A DNA stretch of 64,000 nucleotides from Streptomyces sp. Sge12 (GTDB taxonomy: Bacteria > Actinomycetota > Actinomycetes > Streptomycetales > Streptomycetaceae), in contig NZ_CP020555.1 in the NCBI RefSeq assembly GCF_002080455.1, forward strand, positions 4,146,001 through 4,210,000, written 5' to 3'. The notes below the pieces were generated by a model that was not told the DNA's origin, ran no database searches, and worked only from the letters and a program-made list of their open reading frames with translations. Positions within the stretch are counted from its first letter, which is position 1. Each line of letters begins with the position of its first letter. The position numbers and the translations under genes are program-made. Below are positions 1 through 8,509 of this stretch, piece after piece.

Positions 1-1
1 C

Positions 2-631
2 GTCGGGCTGTACGAGGAGCGCTACCGCCCCATCGGCGGCTACTCCACCGGCATGAAGCAGCGCGTCAAGCTCGCCCAGGCCCTCGTCCACGACCCCCAG
101 CTGGTCCTTCTCGACGAGCCGACCAACGGCCTGGACCCGGTCGGCCGCGACGAGATGCTCGGCCTGATCCGCCGCATCTACACGGACTTCGGCATCTCCG
201 TCCTGGTCACCTCCCACCTCCTCGGTGAGCTGGAGCGGACCTGCGACCACGTCGTGGTCGTCGACGGCGGCAAGCTGCTGCGCTCCAGCTCCACCAGCGA
301 CTTCACCCAGATCACCACGACCCTCGCGGTCGAGGTCACCGACTCCGACACCCACCCGGACGGCACCGCCGCCCTGCGCAAGGCGCTCACCGAGGCCGGC
401 GTCACCCTGCACGTCGGAGAGGAGCAGGGCCTGCCCGGAGCCGGCCACATCCTCCTCGTCGAGGCCACGGGCGAGGAGACGTACGACACCGTCCGCGACA
501 CCGTCGCGGACCTGGGCATCGGCCTGGTCCGCATGGAGCAGCGCCGACACCACATCGCGGAGGTCTTCCGCGACAACGACCAGCCCTCGCCCACCGTCCA
601 GCAGAAGGGAGCCGGTTCCGATGGCGCCTGA
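2..631 (+). CDS. ABC transporter ATP-binding protein (5' end outside window)
   Basis: C-terminal part of an ABC ATPase whose start lies upstream; the frame is open from base 2. The visible part starts just before the signature motif, here YSTGMKQR in place of LSGGQ, followed by Walker B LVLLDEPTNGLDP and the H-loop in TSHLLGEL. Walker A is outside the window. The YSTGMKQR form is typical of ATPases for ABC-2 type exporters. The gene overlaps the following permease by 11 bases, so the two are probably one transporter. Substrate unknown. Confidence 0.9.
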   Translation, partial: VGLYEERYRPIGGYSTGMKQRVKLAQALVHDPQLVLLDEPTNGLDPVGRDEMLGLIRRIYTDFGISVLVTSHLLGELERTCDHVVVVDGGKLLRSSSTSDFTQITTTLAVEVTDSDTHPDGTAALRKALTEAGVTLHVGEEQGLPGAGHILLVEATGEETYDTVRDTVADLGIGLVRMEQRRHHIAEVFRDNDQPSPTVQQKGAGSDGA

Positions 632-1508
632 CACCTCGACCCAGATCCACAACATCGGCTACCGGTCCTACGACGGACCCCGGCTCGGCCGCGCCTACGC
701 CCGCAAGTCGCTGTTCTCGCAGTCCCTGCGCGGCGCCTACGGACTCGGCCGCTCCGCGAAGTCCAAGGTCCTCCCGATGCTCCTCTTCGCGGTGATGTGC
801 GTGCCCGCGTTGATCATCGTCGCGGTCGCCATCGCGGTACCGGGCTCCACCGACCTGCCGATCAAGTACACGACGTACGCCCTGACCACCCAGGTGATCA
901 TCGGCCTCTTCCTCGCGTCCCAGGCTCCGCAGTCGGTCTCGCGCGACCTGCGCTTCAAGACGGTGCCGCTCTACTTCTCGCGGCCCATCGAGCGCGTCGA
1001 CTACGTCGTGGCCAAGTACGCGGCCATGGCCTCGGCCCTGTTCATCCTCACCGCGACCCCGCTGCTGATCATGTGGATCGGCTCGCTCCTGGCGAAGTTC
1101 GACTTCTCCCACCAGACCAAGGGATTCGGGCAGGGACTCGTGTCGGTTCTGCTGCTGTCGCTGCTCTTCGCGGGCCTCGGCCTGGTCATGGCCGCGCTCA
1201 CCCCGCGCCGCGGGTTCGGCGTCGCCGCGATCATCGCGGTGCTCCTGATCCCGTTCGGCGCGGTCACCGCGGTCCAGGGGATCTCCTACAGCACCGGGAA
1301 CACCGGGGCCATCGAGTGGATGGGCCTGTTCTCCCCGATCACCCTCATCGACGGCGTACAGACCGCGTTCCTGGGCGCGACCTCCGCCTTCCCCGGCGGC
1401 GAGGGTCCCTCGGCCGGCGTCGGCGTCTTCTACCTGCTCGTCGCCCTCGGCCTCATCGTCGGCTCCTACGCCGCCCTGATGGCCCGCTACCGGAAGGCCG
1501 GGCTGTGA
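621..1508 (+). CDS. ABC-2 type transporter permease
   Basis: A 295-residue membrane protein starting MAPDTSTQIHNIGYRSYDG, preceded by a GAAGGGA ribosome site. After a basic N-terminal segment there are about six hydrophobic segments, for example LLFAVMCVPALIIVAVAIAV and SVLLLSLLFAGLGLVMAAL, which fits an ABC-2 permease. It overlaps the upstream ATPase by 11 bases and the downstream ATPase by 4 bases (GTGA), so all are translationally coupled. It likely pairs with the upstream ATPase. No substrate-specific feature was seen. Confidence 0.85.
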   Translation: MAPDTSTQIHNIGYRSYDGPRLGRAYARKSLFSQSLRGAYGLGRSAKSKVLPMLLFAVMCVPALIIVAVAIAVPGSTDLPIKYTTYALTTQVIIGLFLASQAPQSVSRDLRFKTVPLYFSRPIERVDYVVAKYAAMASALFILTATPLLIMWIGSLLAKFDFSHQTKGFGQGLVSVLLLSLLFAGLGLVMAALTPRRGFGVAAIIAVLLIPFGAVTAVQGISYSTGNTGAIEWMGLFSPITLIDGVQTAFLGATSAFPGGEGPSAGVGVFYLLVALGLIVGSYAALMARYRKAGL

Positions 1509-2416
1509 CCACCATCGACATCGACCACACCTCCCGCTGGTTCGGGAACGTCGTCGCCGTCAACGACGTGACCATGAAGATCGGACCCGGTGTCACCGGG
1601 CTGCTGGGTCCCAACGGCGCCGGGAAGTCCACCCTCATCAACATGATGGGCGGCTTCCTCGCCCCCTCCACGGGCACCGTCACCCTCGACGGCGCGCCGA
1701 TCTGGCAGAACGAGCAGGTCTACAAGCAGATCGGTGTCGTGCCCGAGCGCGAGGCCATGTACGACTTCCTCACGGGCCGGGAGTTCGTCGTCGCCAACGC
1801 CGAACTCCACGGCCTCGACGACGCGGCAGCCCAGCGGGCGCTCGCCACCGTCGAGATGGAGTACGCCCAGGACCGCAAGATCTCCACGTACTCCAAGGGC
1901 ATGCGCCAGCGCGTGAAGATGGCCTCGGCCCTCGTCCACGATCCGGCCGTCCTGCTCCTCGACGAGCCGTTCAACGGCATGGACCCGCGCCAGCGCATGC
2001 AGCTCATGGACCTGCTGCGGCGCATGGGCGACGCGGGACGCACCGTCCTGTTCTCCTCCCACATCCTGGAGGAGGTCGAGCAGCTCGCCTCGCACATCGA
2101 GGTGGTCGTGGCCGGCCGGCACGCCGCTTCCGGCGACTTCCGCAAGATCCGCCGCCTGATGACGGACCGCCCGCACCGCTACCTCATCCGTTCCACCGAC
2201 GACCGGGTGCTCGCCGCGGCCCTGATCGCCGACCCCTCCACCGCGGGCATCGAGGTCGACCTCAAGGAAGGCGCGCTGCGCATCCAGGCCGTCGACTTCG
2301 GCCGCTTCACCGAGCTGCTGCCCCGCGTGGCCCGGGAACACGGCATCCGGCTGCTGACGGTCTCGCCCTCCGACGAGTCCCTCGAGTCGGTCTTCTCCTA
2401 CCTCGTCGCGGCCTGA
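1505..2416 (+). CDS. ABC transporter ATP-binding protein
   Basis: A complete 303-residue ABC ATPase. It has Walker A GPNGAGKST near residue 36, signature YSKGMRQR, Walker B VLLLDEPFNGMDP and H-loop SSHILEEVE, then a C-terminal tail of about 90 residues as in ABC-2 exporter ATPases. The GTG start overlaps the previous stop codon. It is the second ATPase of the cluster and probably partners the permease that starts 15 bases downstream. Two ATPase/permease pairs in one transcript suggest either a heteromeric exporter or two related exporters. Confidence 0.92.
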   Translation: MTTIDIDHTSRWFGNVVAVNDVTMKIGPGVTGLLGPNGAGKSTLINMMGGFLAPSTGTVTLDGAPIWQNEQVYKQIGVVPEREAMYDFLTGREFVVANAELHGLDDAAAQRALATVEMEYAQDRKISTYSKGMRQRVKMASALVHDPAVLLLDEPFNGMDPRQRMQLMDLLRRMGDAGRTVLFSSHILEEVEQLASHIEVVVAGRHAASGDFRKIRRLMTDRPHRYLIRSTDDRVLAAALIADPSTAGIEVDLKEGALRIQAVDFGRFTELLPRVAREHGIRLLTVSPSDESLESVFSYLVAA

Positions 2417-2431
2417 AAGGAGCTGGCACCC

Positions 2432-3151
2432 ATGTACGAACCCACCGTTGCCCGGCTCACCTACCGGGCCCTGCTCGGCCGGCGCCGCGCGCTGATCCTT
2501 CTCGCGCTGCCCGCCCTGCTGATCGTCATCGCTCTCGTCGTCCGTGCCTTCGTCGGCGTGGACGACAAGGTCGCGGCCGACCTCCTCGGGGGCTTCGCCC
2601 TCGCCACCATGGTTCCGCTGATCGGTGTCATCGCCGGCACCGGAGCCATCGGGCCCGAGATCGACGACGGCTCCATCGTCTACCTGCTCGCCAAGCCGGT
2701 GAAGCGCCCGAAGATCATCATGACCAAGCTGATCGTGGCGATCGCCGTCACGATGGCCTTCTCCGCGATCCCCACCCTGATCGCCGGATTCATCCTCAAC
2801 GGGAACGGCCAGCAGATCGCCGTCGCCTACACGATCGCCGCCCTCGTGGCCTCGATCGCCTACAGCGCGCTGTTCCTGCTGCTCGGCACCGTCAGCCGGC
2901 ACGCGGTCGTCTTCGGCCTGGTCTACGCCCTGATCTGGGAGTCGCTCTTCGGCAGCCTGGTCTCCGGGGCCAAGACCCTCAGCGTCCAGCAGTGGGCCCT
3001 GTCCGTCGCCGAGAAGGTCGCCGGCAACGGGTACGTCGACGCCACCGTCGGCCTGCCCACCGCCGTGATCCTGCTCTGCGCGGTCACCGTCGGAGCCACC
3101 GTCTACGCAGGACAGAAGCTCCGCCGCCTCACCCTGGCCGGCGAGGAGTAG
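2432..3151 (+). CDS. ABC-2 type transporter permease
   Basis: A 239-residue polytopic membrane protein preceded by a strong AAAGGAG ribosome site. The N-terminal helix is ALILLALPALLIVIALVV, followed by the EIDDGSIVYLLAKPVKR segment common in ABC-2 permeases, with about six membrane segments in all. It is the last gene of the four-gene exporter operon and ends just before a strong hairpin. Substrate unknown. Confidence 0.88.
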   Translation: MYEPTVARLTYRALLGRRRALILLALPALLIVIALVVRAFVGVDDKVAADLLGGFALATMVPLIGVIAGTGAIGPEIDDGSIVYLLAKPVKRPKIIMTKLIVAIAVTMAFSAIPTLIAGFILNGNGQQIAVAYTIAALVASIAYSALFLLLGTVSRHAVVFGLVYALIWESLFGSLVSGAKTLSVQQWALSVAEKVAGNGYVDATVGLPTAVILLCAVTVGATVYAGQKLRRLTLAGEE

Positions 3152-3167
3152 GTCCGCCGCGGAATCC

Positions 3168-3217
3168 GTGAACCTGTGCCCCGCCCGGCCCACCGGCCGG
3201 GCGGGGCACAGGTTCAC
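3168..3217 (+). terminator. Perfect 23-bp inverted repeat, transcription terminator
   Basis: Arms 3168-3190 and 3195-3217 are perfectly complementary over 23 bases with a 4-base loop (CACC). It starts 17 bases after the last ABC permease gene. No U-run follows, which is common for Streptomyces terminators. It is unusually long and free of mismatches. Confidence 0.85.
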
Positions 3218-3233
3218 GCGTCATCATCGGTGC

Positions 3234-3869
3234 ATGGTCGAGCACACCGAGCCGGAGCCGTCCAGGCCACTGCGGTCCTGGATACGCTCCTCGCCCGGAA
3301 CGCACATCTGGCTGCTGATCATCGCCATCACCAGCATCATCGTCGCGATCGCGCCCGACCAGGTCGACCGGGTCCTGCTGCACCGCAACAGCAGCAACAT
3401 CACCCAGCTCGTCAAATACCCCGTCCGGGCGCTCGTCAGCAGCGGGTTCTGGATCGCCAACCCGGCCTCGCTGGCCCTCTACGCCGTGCTCTTCGAGCTG
3501 TTCCACGCTCCCGTCGAGCGCTGGCTCGGCACCCCGCGCTGGTTCCTGATCGTCGCGACCGCCCATGTCGTCGCCACCCTGGTCAGCCAGAAGGTCCTCC
3601 TGACGGCCATCCAGCACCACCGGGCCCCGCACAGCATGACCCACGTCGTCGACATCGGCGTCAGCTACGGTCTCGCGGCCTCCATCGGTGTCCTCACCTA
3701 CCGGATGCCCGGCCCCTGGAAATGGCTCTACCTGGCGGGAGTACTCGCCTTCTTCGGGATCCCTCTGGTCACCGGCGGCACCTTCACGGACCTCGGGCAC
3801 GCCATCGCGCTCGCCGTCGGCCTGCTCGCCTGGCCGCTCACCCGCAACGTTGTTTCACGTGAAACATGA
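3234..3869 (+). CDS. Rhomboid-like integral membrane protein
   Basis: A 211-residue protein with about six membrane helices. The frame is open further upstream, but that would put the start inside the terminator hairpin, so ATG 3234 was chosen. GVSYG in helix VVDIGVSYGLAASIGVL and GHAIALAVG near the C terminus sit where rhomboid proteases carry their serine (GxSG) and histidine. The serine motif is not canonical, so proteolysis is uncertain. The last residues, VVSRET, are encoded by a parS palindrome. Family assignment is by topology and motif placement only. Confidence 0.65.
   Translation: MVEHTEPEPSRPLRSWIRSSPGTHIWLLIIAITSIIVAIAPDQVDRVLLHRNSSNITQLVKYPVRALVSSGFWIANPASLALYAVLFELFHAPVERWLGTPRWFLIVATAHVVATLVSQKVLLTAIQHHRAPHSMTHVVDIGVSYGLAASIGVLTYRMPGPWKWLYLAGVLAFFGIPLVTGGTFTDLGHAIALAVGLLAWPLTRNVVSRET
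3852..3865. promoter_or_regulatory. parS: parS, ParB-binding site (copy 1)
   Basis: Exact 14-bp palindrome GTTTCACGTGAAAC (16 bp including flanking T and A). This is the ParB-binding sequence of Streptomyces, clustered around oriC. It forms the 3' end of the rhomboid-like gene and is read there as VSRET. Confidence 0.93.
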
Positions 3870-3920
3870 CGAGCAGCTCCGGAGCTCCACGGGCTCCACG
3901 GGTTCCTGGGGCGGGGGCGG

Positions 3921-4577
3921 CTAAGGGGTGTCCGTCTCCGTCTCCGTCTTCGCGATGCCGTGCTCCCACGCCCAGGCGGCGATGCCGACCCGGTTGCGGG
4001 CCCCCAGCTTGGCCTGGACGTTCGCGATGTGGGTCTTGGCCGTTCCCGCACTGATGAACAGCTCCGCGCCGATCTCCGCGTTGGTCAGACCGCGCGCCAC
4101 CAGCTGCACGATGTCCACCTCCCGCTCCGTCAGCGGATGCGCCGCGGGGCGGGCGACCGGACCCGCCTGCGTCAGCCGGCTGAGCAGCCGCACCGTGATC
4201 TGCGGGCTGATCAGCGTGTCCCCGGCCATCGCCGCCCGCACGCCCTCGATCAGCAGCGCCGGCCCGGACCGCTTGAGCAGAAAGCCGCAGGCGCCGTTGC
4301 GCAGCGCGGTGTGCACGTACTCGTCCAGGTCGAAGGTGGTCACCACCACCACCCGCGTCTGCGGAGCCAGCAGCCGGGTCACCTCCAGCCCGTCGAGCCG
4401 CGGCATCCGGATGTCCGCCAGCACCACGTCCGGCCGCAGCTCCCGGGCCAGCGCCAGCGCGCTCTCGCCGTCCGCCGCCTCCCCCACCACGGTCATGTCC
4501 GGCTGCGAATCGAGGATCAGCCGGAAACCGCTGCGGATGTCCTCTTGGTCGTCGGCTATCAGGATGCGAGTGGTCAC
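3921..4577 (-). CDS. NarL/FixJ-family response regulator
   Basis: A 218-residue two-component response regulator. The receiver has acidic pair DD in ILIADDQED, phospho-acceptor Asp in VVLADIRMP, and a conserved Lys in FLLKRSG. The C-terminal LuxR-type helix-turn-helix contains LTEREVDIVQLVARGLTNAEI. GTG at 4577 is chosen because it directly precedes the receiver strand and follows the kinase stop; ATG 4625 would overlap the kinase. The cognate kinase lies immediately upstream. Targets unknown. Confidence 0.9.
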   Translation of the reverse strand: MTTRILIADDQEDIRSGFRLILDSQPDMTVVGEAADGESALALARELRPDVVLADIRMPRLDGLEVTRLLAPQTRVVVVTTFDLDEYVHTALRNGACGFLLKRSGPALLIEGVRAAMAGDTLISPQITVRLLSRLTQAGPVARPAAHPLTEREVDIVQLVARGLTNAEIGAELFISAGTAKTHIANVQAKLGARNRVGIAAWAWEHGIAKTETETDTP

Positions 4578-4587
4578 GCCGCCATGA

Positions 4588-5580
4588 TCACCCGAGGGAG
4601 TGTCCCCGCGCCGGGAAAACGGCACAGACCCGCCACCCGCCGTCGGCGCTCGCCCCGGCCCGCAGCGTCCCGCCCGCCGCCTCCACCCTGCCGCGCAGAC
4701 CGGCCAGCCCGGTTCCTCCGCCCCGCTTGCGCAGCCCCAGCAGTGCGCTCGGGCCCCGGGCCGGCGCCGAGTTGGCCACGCTGAGCTCGATTCCCTCCGC
4801 GGCCCGGTGCAGGCGCACCCGTACCACCGCCGCTCCCGGCGCGTGCCGGCGTACGTTCGTCAGGGCCTCCACCGCGACCCGGTACGCGGTGGTGTCCGCC
4901 TCCCGCGACAGCTCCCGGACGGCCGCCGGATCGGCCTCCAGCACCCCGCCCTCGAACCGCTCCACCAGCCCCGCGAGCTCCGAGGTCCCGGGGACCGAGG
5001 CGGACTGCGCGCCTGCCGCCTCCCGCAGGGCGTGCACCGTCCGGTCCATGGAGGCGAGCGCGCCCAGCCCCGCGGCCTCGATCCGCTCCAGTGCCCGGAG
5101 CGCGTGCTCGGGGTCCTTGTCCGCCACGAACCTGGCCGCCTGGGCCTGGACCACGATGGCGCTCACATCGTGCGCCACGAAGTCGTGGAGATCCCGCGCC
5201 AGTTCCAGCTGCTGATCACGTCGGCCGTCCCGGACGGCCTGCCGCATCTGGCTCGCCTGCCGGCGCAGATGGCCTCCGGCGGCCAGGGCCCCGAGCGCGG
5301 GCAACGCCCAGAACGCCACCGCCCCGCAGGCCTCCAGCCACGAGGCCTTCCCCCACATCAGCGGGACCGGCCACAGCGCGACGGCGGCCACGCCCAGCGA
5401 GGCCGCGACAGCCCCCGCGCGCAGGGGAGAGAAGCGCGCCACCAGAGCCAGCAGCGGCAGCAGCAGGCCGACCCAGAGCAATACCCACCCCGCCGGCACC
5501 CCCAGGAACGCGGCGAGGAGGCCGCCGACGGACCCGGCAATCAGTAACGGGGCATACAGCGCACGCGTGTTCACGGTCAT
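4588..5580 (-). CDS. Sensor histidine kinase (HisKA_3 type)
   Basis: A 330-residue membrane kinase. Four hydrophobic segments span about residues 8-100. The dimerisation/phosphoacceptor motif RDLHDFVAHDVSAIV has His at about 132, an N-box NVRRHAP, and a glycine-rich GTGLAGLRGRV ATP-lid motif. The reading frame continues far upstream, but ATG 5580 is preferred because the signal-anchor begins there. It is co-transcribed with the NarL regulator 10 bases downstream. The sensor part is only the membrane helices, as in small intramembrane-sensing kinases that often respond to envelope stress; this is inference. Confidence 0.88.
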   Translation of the reverse strand: MTVNTRALYAPLLIAGSVGGLLAAFLGVPAGWVLLWVGLLLPLLALVARFSPLRAGAVAASLGVAAVALWPVPLMWGKASWLEACGAVAFWALPALGALAAGGHLRRQASQMRQAVRDGRRDQQLELARDLHDFVAHDVSAIVVQAQAARFVADKDPEHALRALERIEAAGLGALASMDRTVHALREAAGAQSASVPGTSELAGLVERFEGGVLEADPAAVRELSREADTTAYRVAVEALTNVRRHAPGAAVVRVRLHRAAEGIELSVANSAPARGPSALLGLRKRGGGTGLAGLRGRVEAAGGTLRAGASADGGWRVCAVFPARGHSLG

Positions 5581-5742
5581 GGGGCCGACCCTACGAGCGA
5601 TCGCGGGGTCGGAGCATCTGCCGTTCGGCAGAGCCGGACCCCGCGGCGCCGCCACAGGCCTGCTGATCGGCCGATGGTCCCGGCAGGCCCGCCCGACCAG
5701 GCTTGAGTCGGCAACCAGCCCCTCCTGGACAGGACTTGGAAG

Positions 5743-6285
5743 ATGACCCCCCGCACCGTCGTTCGCGCATCGCAGGCTCTGCCCGCAGTCTCGCCCGGGC
5801 TTCGCCGACTCGCCCGGATCACCACACTGACCGTGCTCCCCAGCTGTGCGTGGCGGCTCGCGATCGCGGCCGGTGTCCCCATGGGATGGGGCCCGGGCAG
5901 CGACCTGCACCACTCGTACTACCCGGGCCGCGAGTCCCTCGTCCTCATCTTCGTCAGCGTCCTGCAGGAGTGCCTGGGCCTGTTGAGCCTCGGTCTGGTC
6001 CAGCGGTGGGGCGAGGAACTGCCCCGCTGGGTTCCCTTGCTGGGCGGACGCCGCTTCCACCCCCTGGTGGCCGTCGTTCCCGCGGCGCTGGGCGCGATCG
6101 CAGTCACCGGTATCACGGTTCTCGGCGCCTCTACGTGGAGCGAGGTCAACGCGGCGAATCCCGATGCGCCCACCGGGCTCGCCGGCTGGATCTTCGACCT
6201 CTCCTACGTCCCCCTGTTGCTCTGGGGTCCGCTGCTGGGCGTTCTCACCGTCGCGTACTGGCGCCGCCGCCGGATGCACGGCTGA
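5743..6285 (+). CDS. Hypothetical integral membrane protein
   Basis: A 180-residue protein, start ATG preceded by TTGGAAG. About four hydrophobic segments are visible, including LIFVSVLQECLGLLSLGLV, VAVVPAALGAIAVTGITVL and SYVPLLLWGPLLGVLTVAYW, ending in a basic RRRRMHG tail. No family is recognised. It is divergent from the two-component operon, so it could be a target or partner of that system; this rests on position alone. It ends at a bidirectional terminator. Confidence 0.75.
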   Translation: MTPRTVVRASQALPAVSPGLRRLARITTLTVLPSCAWRLAIAAGVPMGWGPGSDLHHSYYPGRESLVLIFVSVLQECLGLLSLGLVQRWGEELPRWVPLLGGRRFHPLVAVVPAALGAIAVTGITVLGASTWSEVNAANPDAPTGLAGWIFDLSYVPLLLWGPLLGVLTVAYWRRRRMHG

Positions 6286-6352
6286 TGCACGGAAATTCGC
6301 TGGTAAGCGACCTGCCCCAGGTGCAGAGTGAGTGGTGCGGGGAGCAACAAAA

Positions 6353-6404
6353 GGTCCGGGGAAGCCACTTCGAGCGCGCCTTCCGGCGCGGGCTTCCCCG
6401 GACC
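6353..6404. terminator. Bidirectional terminator hairpin
   Basis: Outer arms 6353-6366 and 6391-6404 pair perfectly over 14 bases, and an inner GCGCC/GGCGC hairpin extends the stem. It sits between two convergent genes, so it can serve both. Confidence 0.8.
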
Positions 6405-6422
6405 TCTCCCCCGTCGTACGCG

Positions 6423-7235
6423 CTACGCGGCGTCCAGCAGACGCTCCAGCACCACGGCGATGCCGTCCTCCTCGTTGGAGGTCGTCACCTCGTCGGCCAC
6501 GGCCTTGAGCTCCGCATGGGCATTGGCCATCGCCACCCCGTGCGCGGCCCAGCCGAACATCGGGATGTCGTTGGGCATGTCACCGAAGGCGATCGTCTGC
6601 GCCGCCTTGACCCCCAGCCGGCGCGCGGCCAGCGACAGGCCCGTGGCCTTGGTCAGGCCCAGCGGCAGGATCTCGACGATGCCGGGACCGGCCATGACGA
6701 TGTCGACCAGGCTGCCCACCGTCGCCCGGGCCACCTTGACCAGCGTGTCGTCGTCCAGCTCCGGGTGCTGGATGTAGAGCTTGTTCAGCGGAGCGGTCCA
6801 GAGCGCCTTGGTGTCGTCCAGGTATATGGCCGGAAGGCCTTCCTGCACCTGGTAACCGGGCCCGAACAGCACCTCGCCGTCCACCCCGTCCCGGCTGGCA
6901 GCCAGGGCCAGGGGGCCGATCTCGGCCTCCAGCTTCGACAGCGCCAGACCGGCGAGCTGCCGGTCCAGCGTCACCGAGGTCAGCAGCCGGTGCGCACCCG
7001 CGTCGTAGACCTGCGCGCCCTGCCCGCAGACGGCGATCCCCTTGTAGCCGAGATCGTCCAGTACGTGCCGGGTCCAGGGAACGGCCCGACCGGTGACGAT
7101 GATGTGGGCCGCGCCCGCCGCGGTGGCCGCGACGAGCGCTTCACGGGTGCGTTCCGAGACGGTGTCGTCGCCACGCAGCAGCGTGCCGTCGAGATCGGTC
7201 GCGACGAGCTTGTACGGGAACGGGGCCGGGCTCAC
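6423..7235 (-). CDS. HAD-family (Cof-type) phosphatase
   Basis: A 270-residue hydrolase. Motif I is ATDLDGTLL near the N terminus (nucleophile and acid Asp), motif II is IVTGR, and motif IV is FGDMPNDIPMF, with a Cof-type C2 cap between them. These proteins dephosphorylate sugar phosphates and other small metabolites; the substrate here is not predictable. The GTG start overlaps the serS stop codon by 4 bases (GTGA), so translation is coupled to serS. Confidence 0.9.
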   Translation of the reverse strand: MSPAPFPYKLVATDLDGTLLRGDDTVSERTREALVAATAAGAAHIIVTGRAVPWTRHVLDDLGYKGIAVCGQGAQVYDAGAHRLLTSVTLDRQLAGLALSKLEAEIGPLALAASRDGVDGEVLFGPGYQVQEGLPAIYLDDTKALWTAPLNKLYIQHPELDDDTLVKVARATVGSLVDIVMAGPGIVEILPLGLTKATGLSLAARRLGVKAAQTIAFGDMPNDIPMFGWAAHGVAMANAHAELKAVADEVTTSNEEDGIAVVLERLLDAA

Positions 7236-8509
7236 TTGGTGATCGGCTCCAGGACCTCGCGGCCGCCGAGGTAGGGGCGGAGCGCCTGGGGCACGCGCAC
7301 CGAACCGTCGGCCTGCTGGTGGTTCTCGAGGATCGCGACGATCGTGCGCGGTACGGCGCACAGGGTGCCGTTCAGCGTGGACAGCGGCTGCGTCTTCTTG
7401 CCGTCGCGGTAGCGGATCGACAGACGGCGGGCCTGGAAGCTGTCGCAGTTCGAGGCCGAGGTCAGCTCGCGGTACTTGCCCTGGGTGGGGATCCACGCCT
7501 CGCAGTCGAACTTGCGGGAGGCGGAGGCGCCCAGGTCACCGGTGGCCACGTCGATCACCTGGAACGGCAGCTCCAGGCTGGTCAGCCACTGCTTCTCCCA
7601 TTCCAGGAGCCGCTGGTGCTCGGCCTCGGCCTCCTCCGGCGCGACGTACGAGAACATCTCGACCTTGTCGAACTGGTGGACGCGGAAGATGCCGCGGGTG
7701 TCCTTGCCGTACGTACCGGCCTCGCGGCGGAAGCACGGGGAGAAGCCGGCGTACCGCAGCGGCAGCTTGTCGCCGTCGATGATCTCGTCCATGTGGTACG
7801 CGGCGAGCGGGACCTCGGAGGTGCCGACCAGGTAGTAGTCGTCCTTCTCCAGGTGGTACACGTTCTCGGCGGCCTGGCCGAGGAAGCCGGTGCCCTCCAT
7901 GGCGCGCGGGCGGACCAGGGCGGGGGTCAGCATCGGGATGAAGCCGGCCTCGGTGGCCTGCGCGATCGCGGCGTTGACCAGCGCCAGCTCCAGCAGGGCG
8001 CCCACACCGGTCAGGTAGTAGAAGCGCGAGCCCGAGACCTTGGCACCGCGCTCGACATCGATGGCACCCAGGAGCTCGCCGAGCTCCAGGTGGTCCTTGG
8101 GCTCGAAGCCCTCGGCGGCGAAGTCGCGGATGGTGCCGTGCGTCTCCAGGACGGTGAAGTCCTCCTCGCCGCCGACCGGGACGTCCTCGTGGACGATGTT
8201 GCCGAGCTGGAGGAGAAGGCTCTTGGCGGCTTCGTCGGCCTCGTTCTGCTCGGCCTCGGCCGCCTTGACGTCCTGCTTGAGCTGCTCGGCCTTCTTCAGC
8301 AGATCCGCCCGCTCCTCCGGGGAGGCCTTCGGGATGAGCTTGCCGAGCGACTTCTGCTCATTGCGCAGGTCGTCGAAGCGCATGCCAGAGGACCTGCGGC
8401 GCTCGTCCGCGGAGAGCAGGGCGTCGACGAGCTCGACGTCCTCTCCACGAGCGCGCTGCGAGGCGCGGACACGGTCAGGGTCTTCACGGAGCAGCCGGAG
8501 GTCAATCAC
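7232..8509 (-). CDS. serS: Seryl-tRNA synthetase
   Basis: A 425-residue class II aminoacyl-tRNA synthetase that charges serine tRNAs. The N-terminal tRNA-binding coiled coil spans about residues 30-110 (Lys/Glu/Gln-rich, with LLKKAEQLKQDVKAAEAEQ). Class II motif 2 is FRREAGTYGKDTRGIFRVHQ; motif 3 is in the segment NGTLCAVPRTIVAILENHQ. Full family length. The downstream HAD gene overlaps it. Three tRNA-Ser genes (TGA, GCT, CGA) also lie in this window. Confidence 0.98.
   Translation of the reverse strand: MIDLRLLREDPDRVRASQRARGEDVELVDALLSADERRRSSGMRFDDLRNEQKSLGKLIPKASPEERADLLKKAEQLKQDVKAAEAEQNEADEAAKSLLLQLGNIVHEDVPVGGEEDFTVLETHGTIRDFAAEGFEPKDHLELGELLGAIDVERGAKVSGSRFYYLTGVGALLELALVNAAIAQATEAGFIPMLTPALVRPRAMEGTGFLGQAAENVYHLEKDDYYLVGTSEVPLAAYHMDEIIDGDKLPLRYAGFSPCFRREAGTYGKDTRGIFRVHQFDKVEMFSYVAPEEAEAEHQRLLEWEKQWLTSLELPFQVIDVATGDLGASASRKFDCEAWIPTQGKYRELTSASNCDSFQARRLSIRYRDGKKTQPLSTLNGTLCAVPRTIVAILENHQQADGSVRVPQALRPYLGGREVLEPITK

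Noticed and set aside
1487..3217. 576-codon antisense frame over the ABC genes
   Set aside because: Shadow of the ATPase and permease genes, with no start site or domain.
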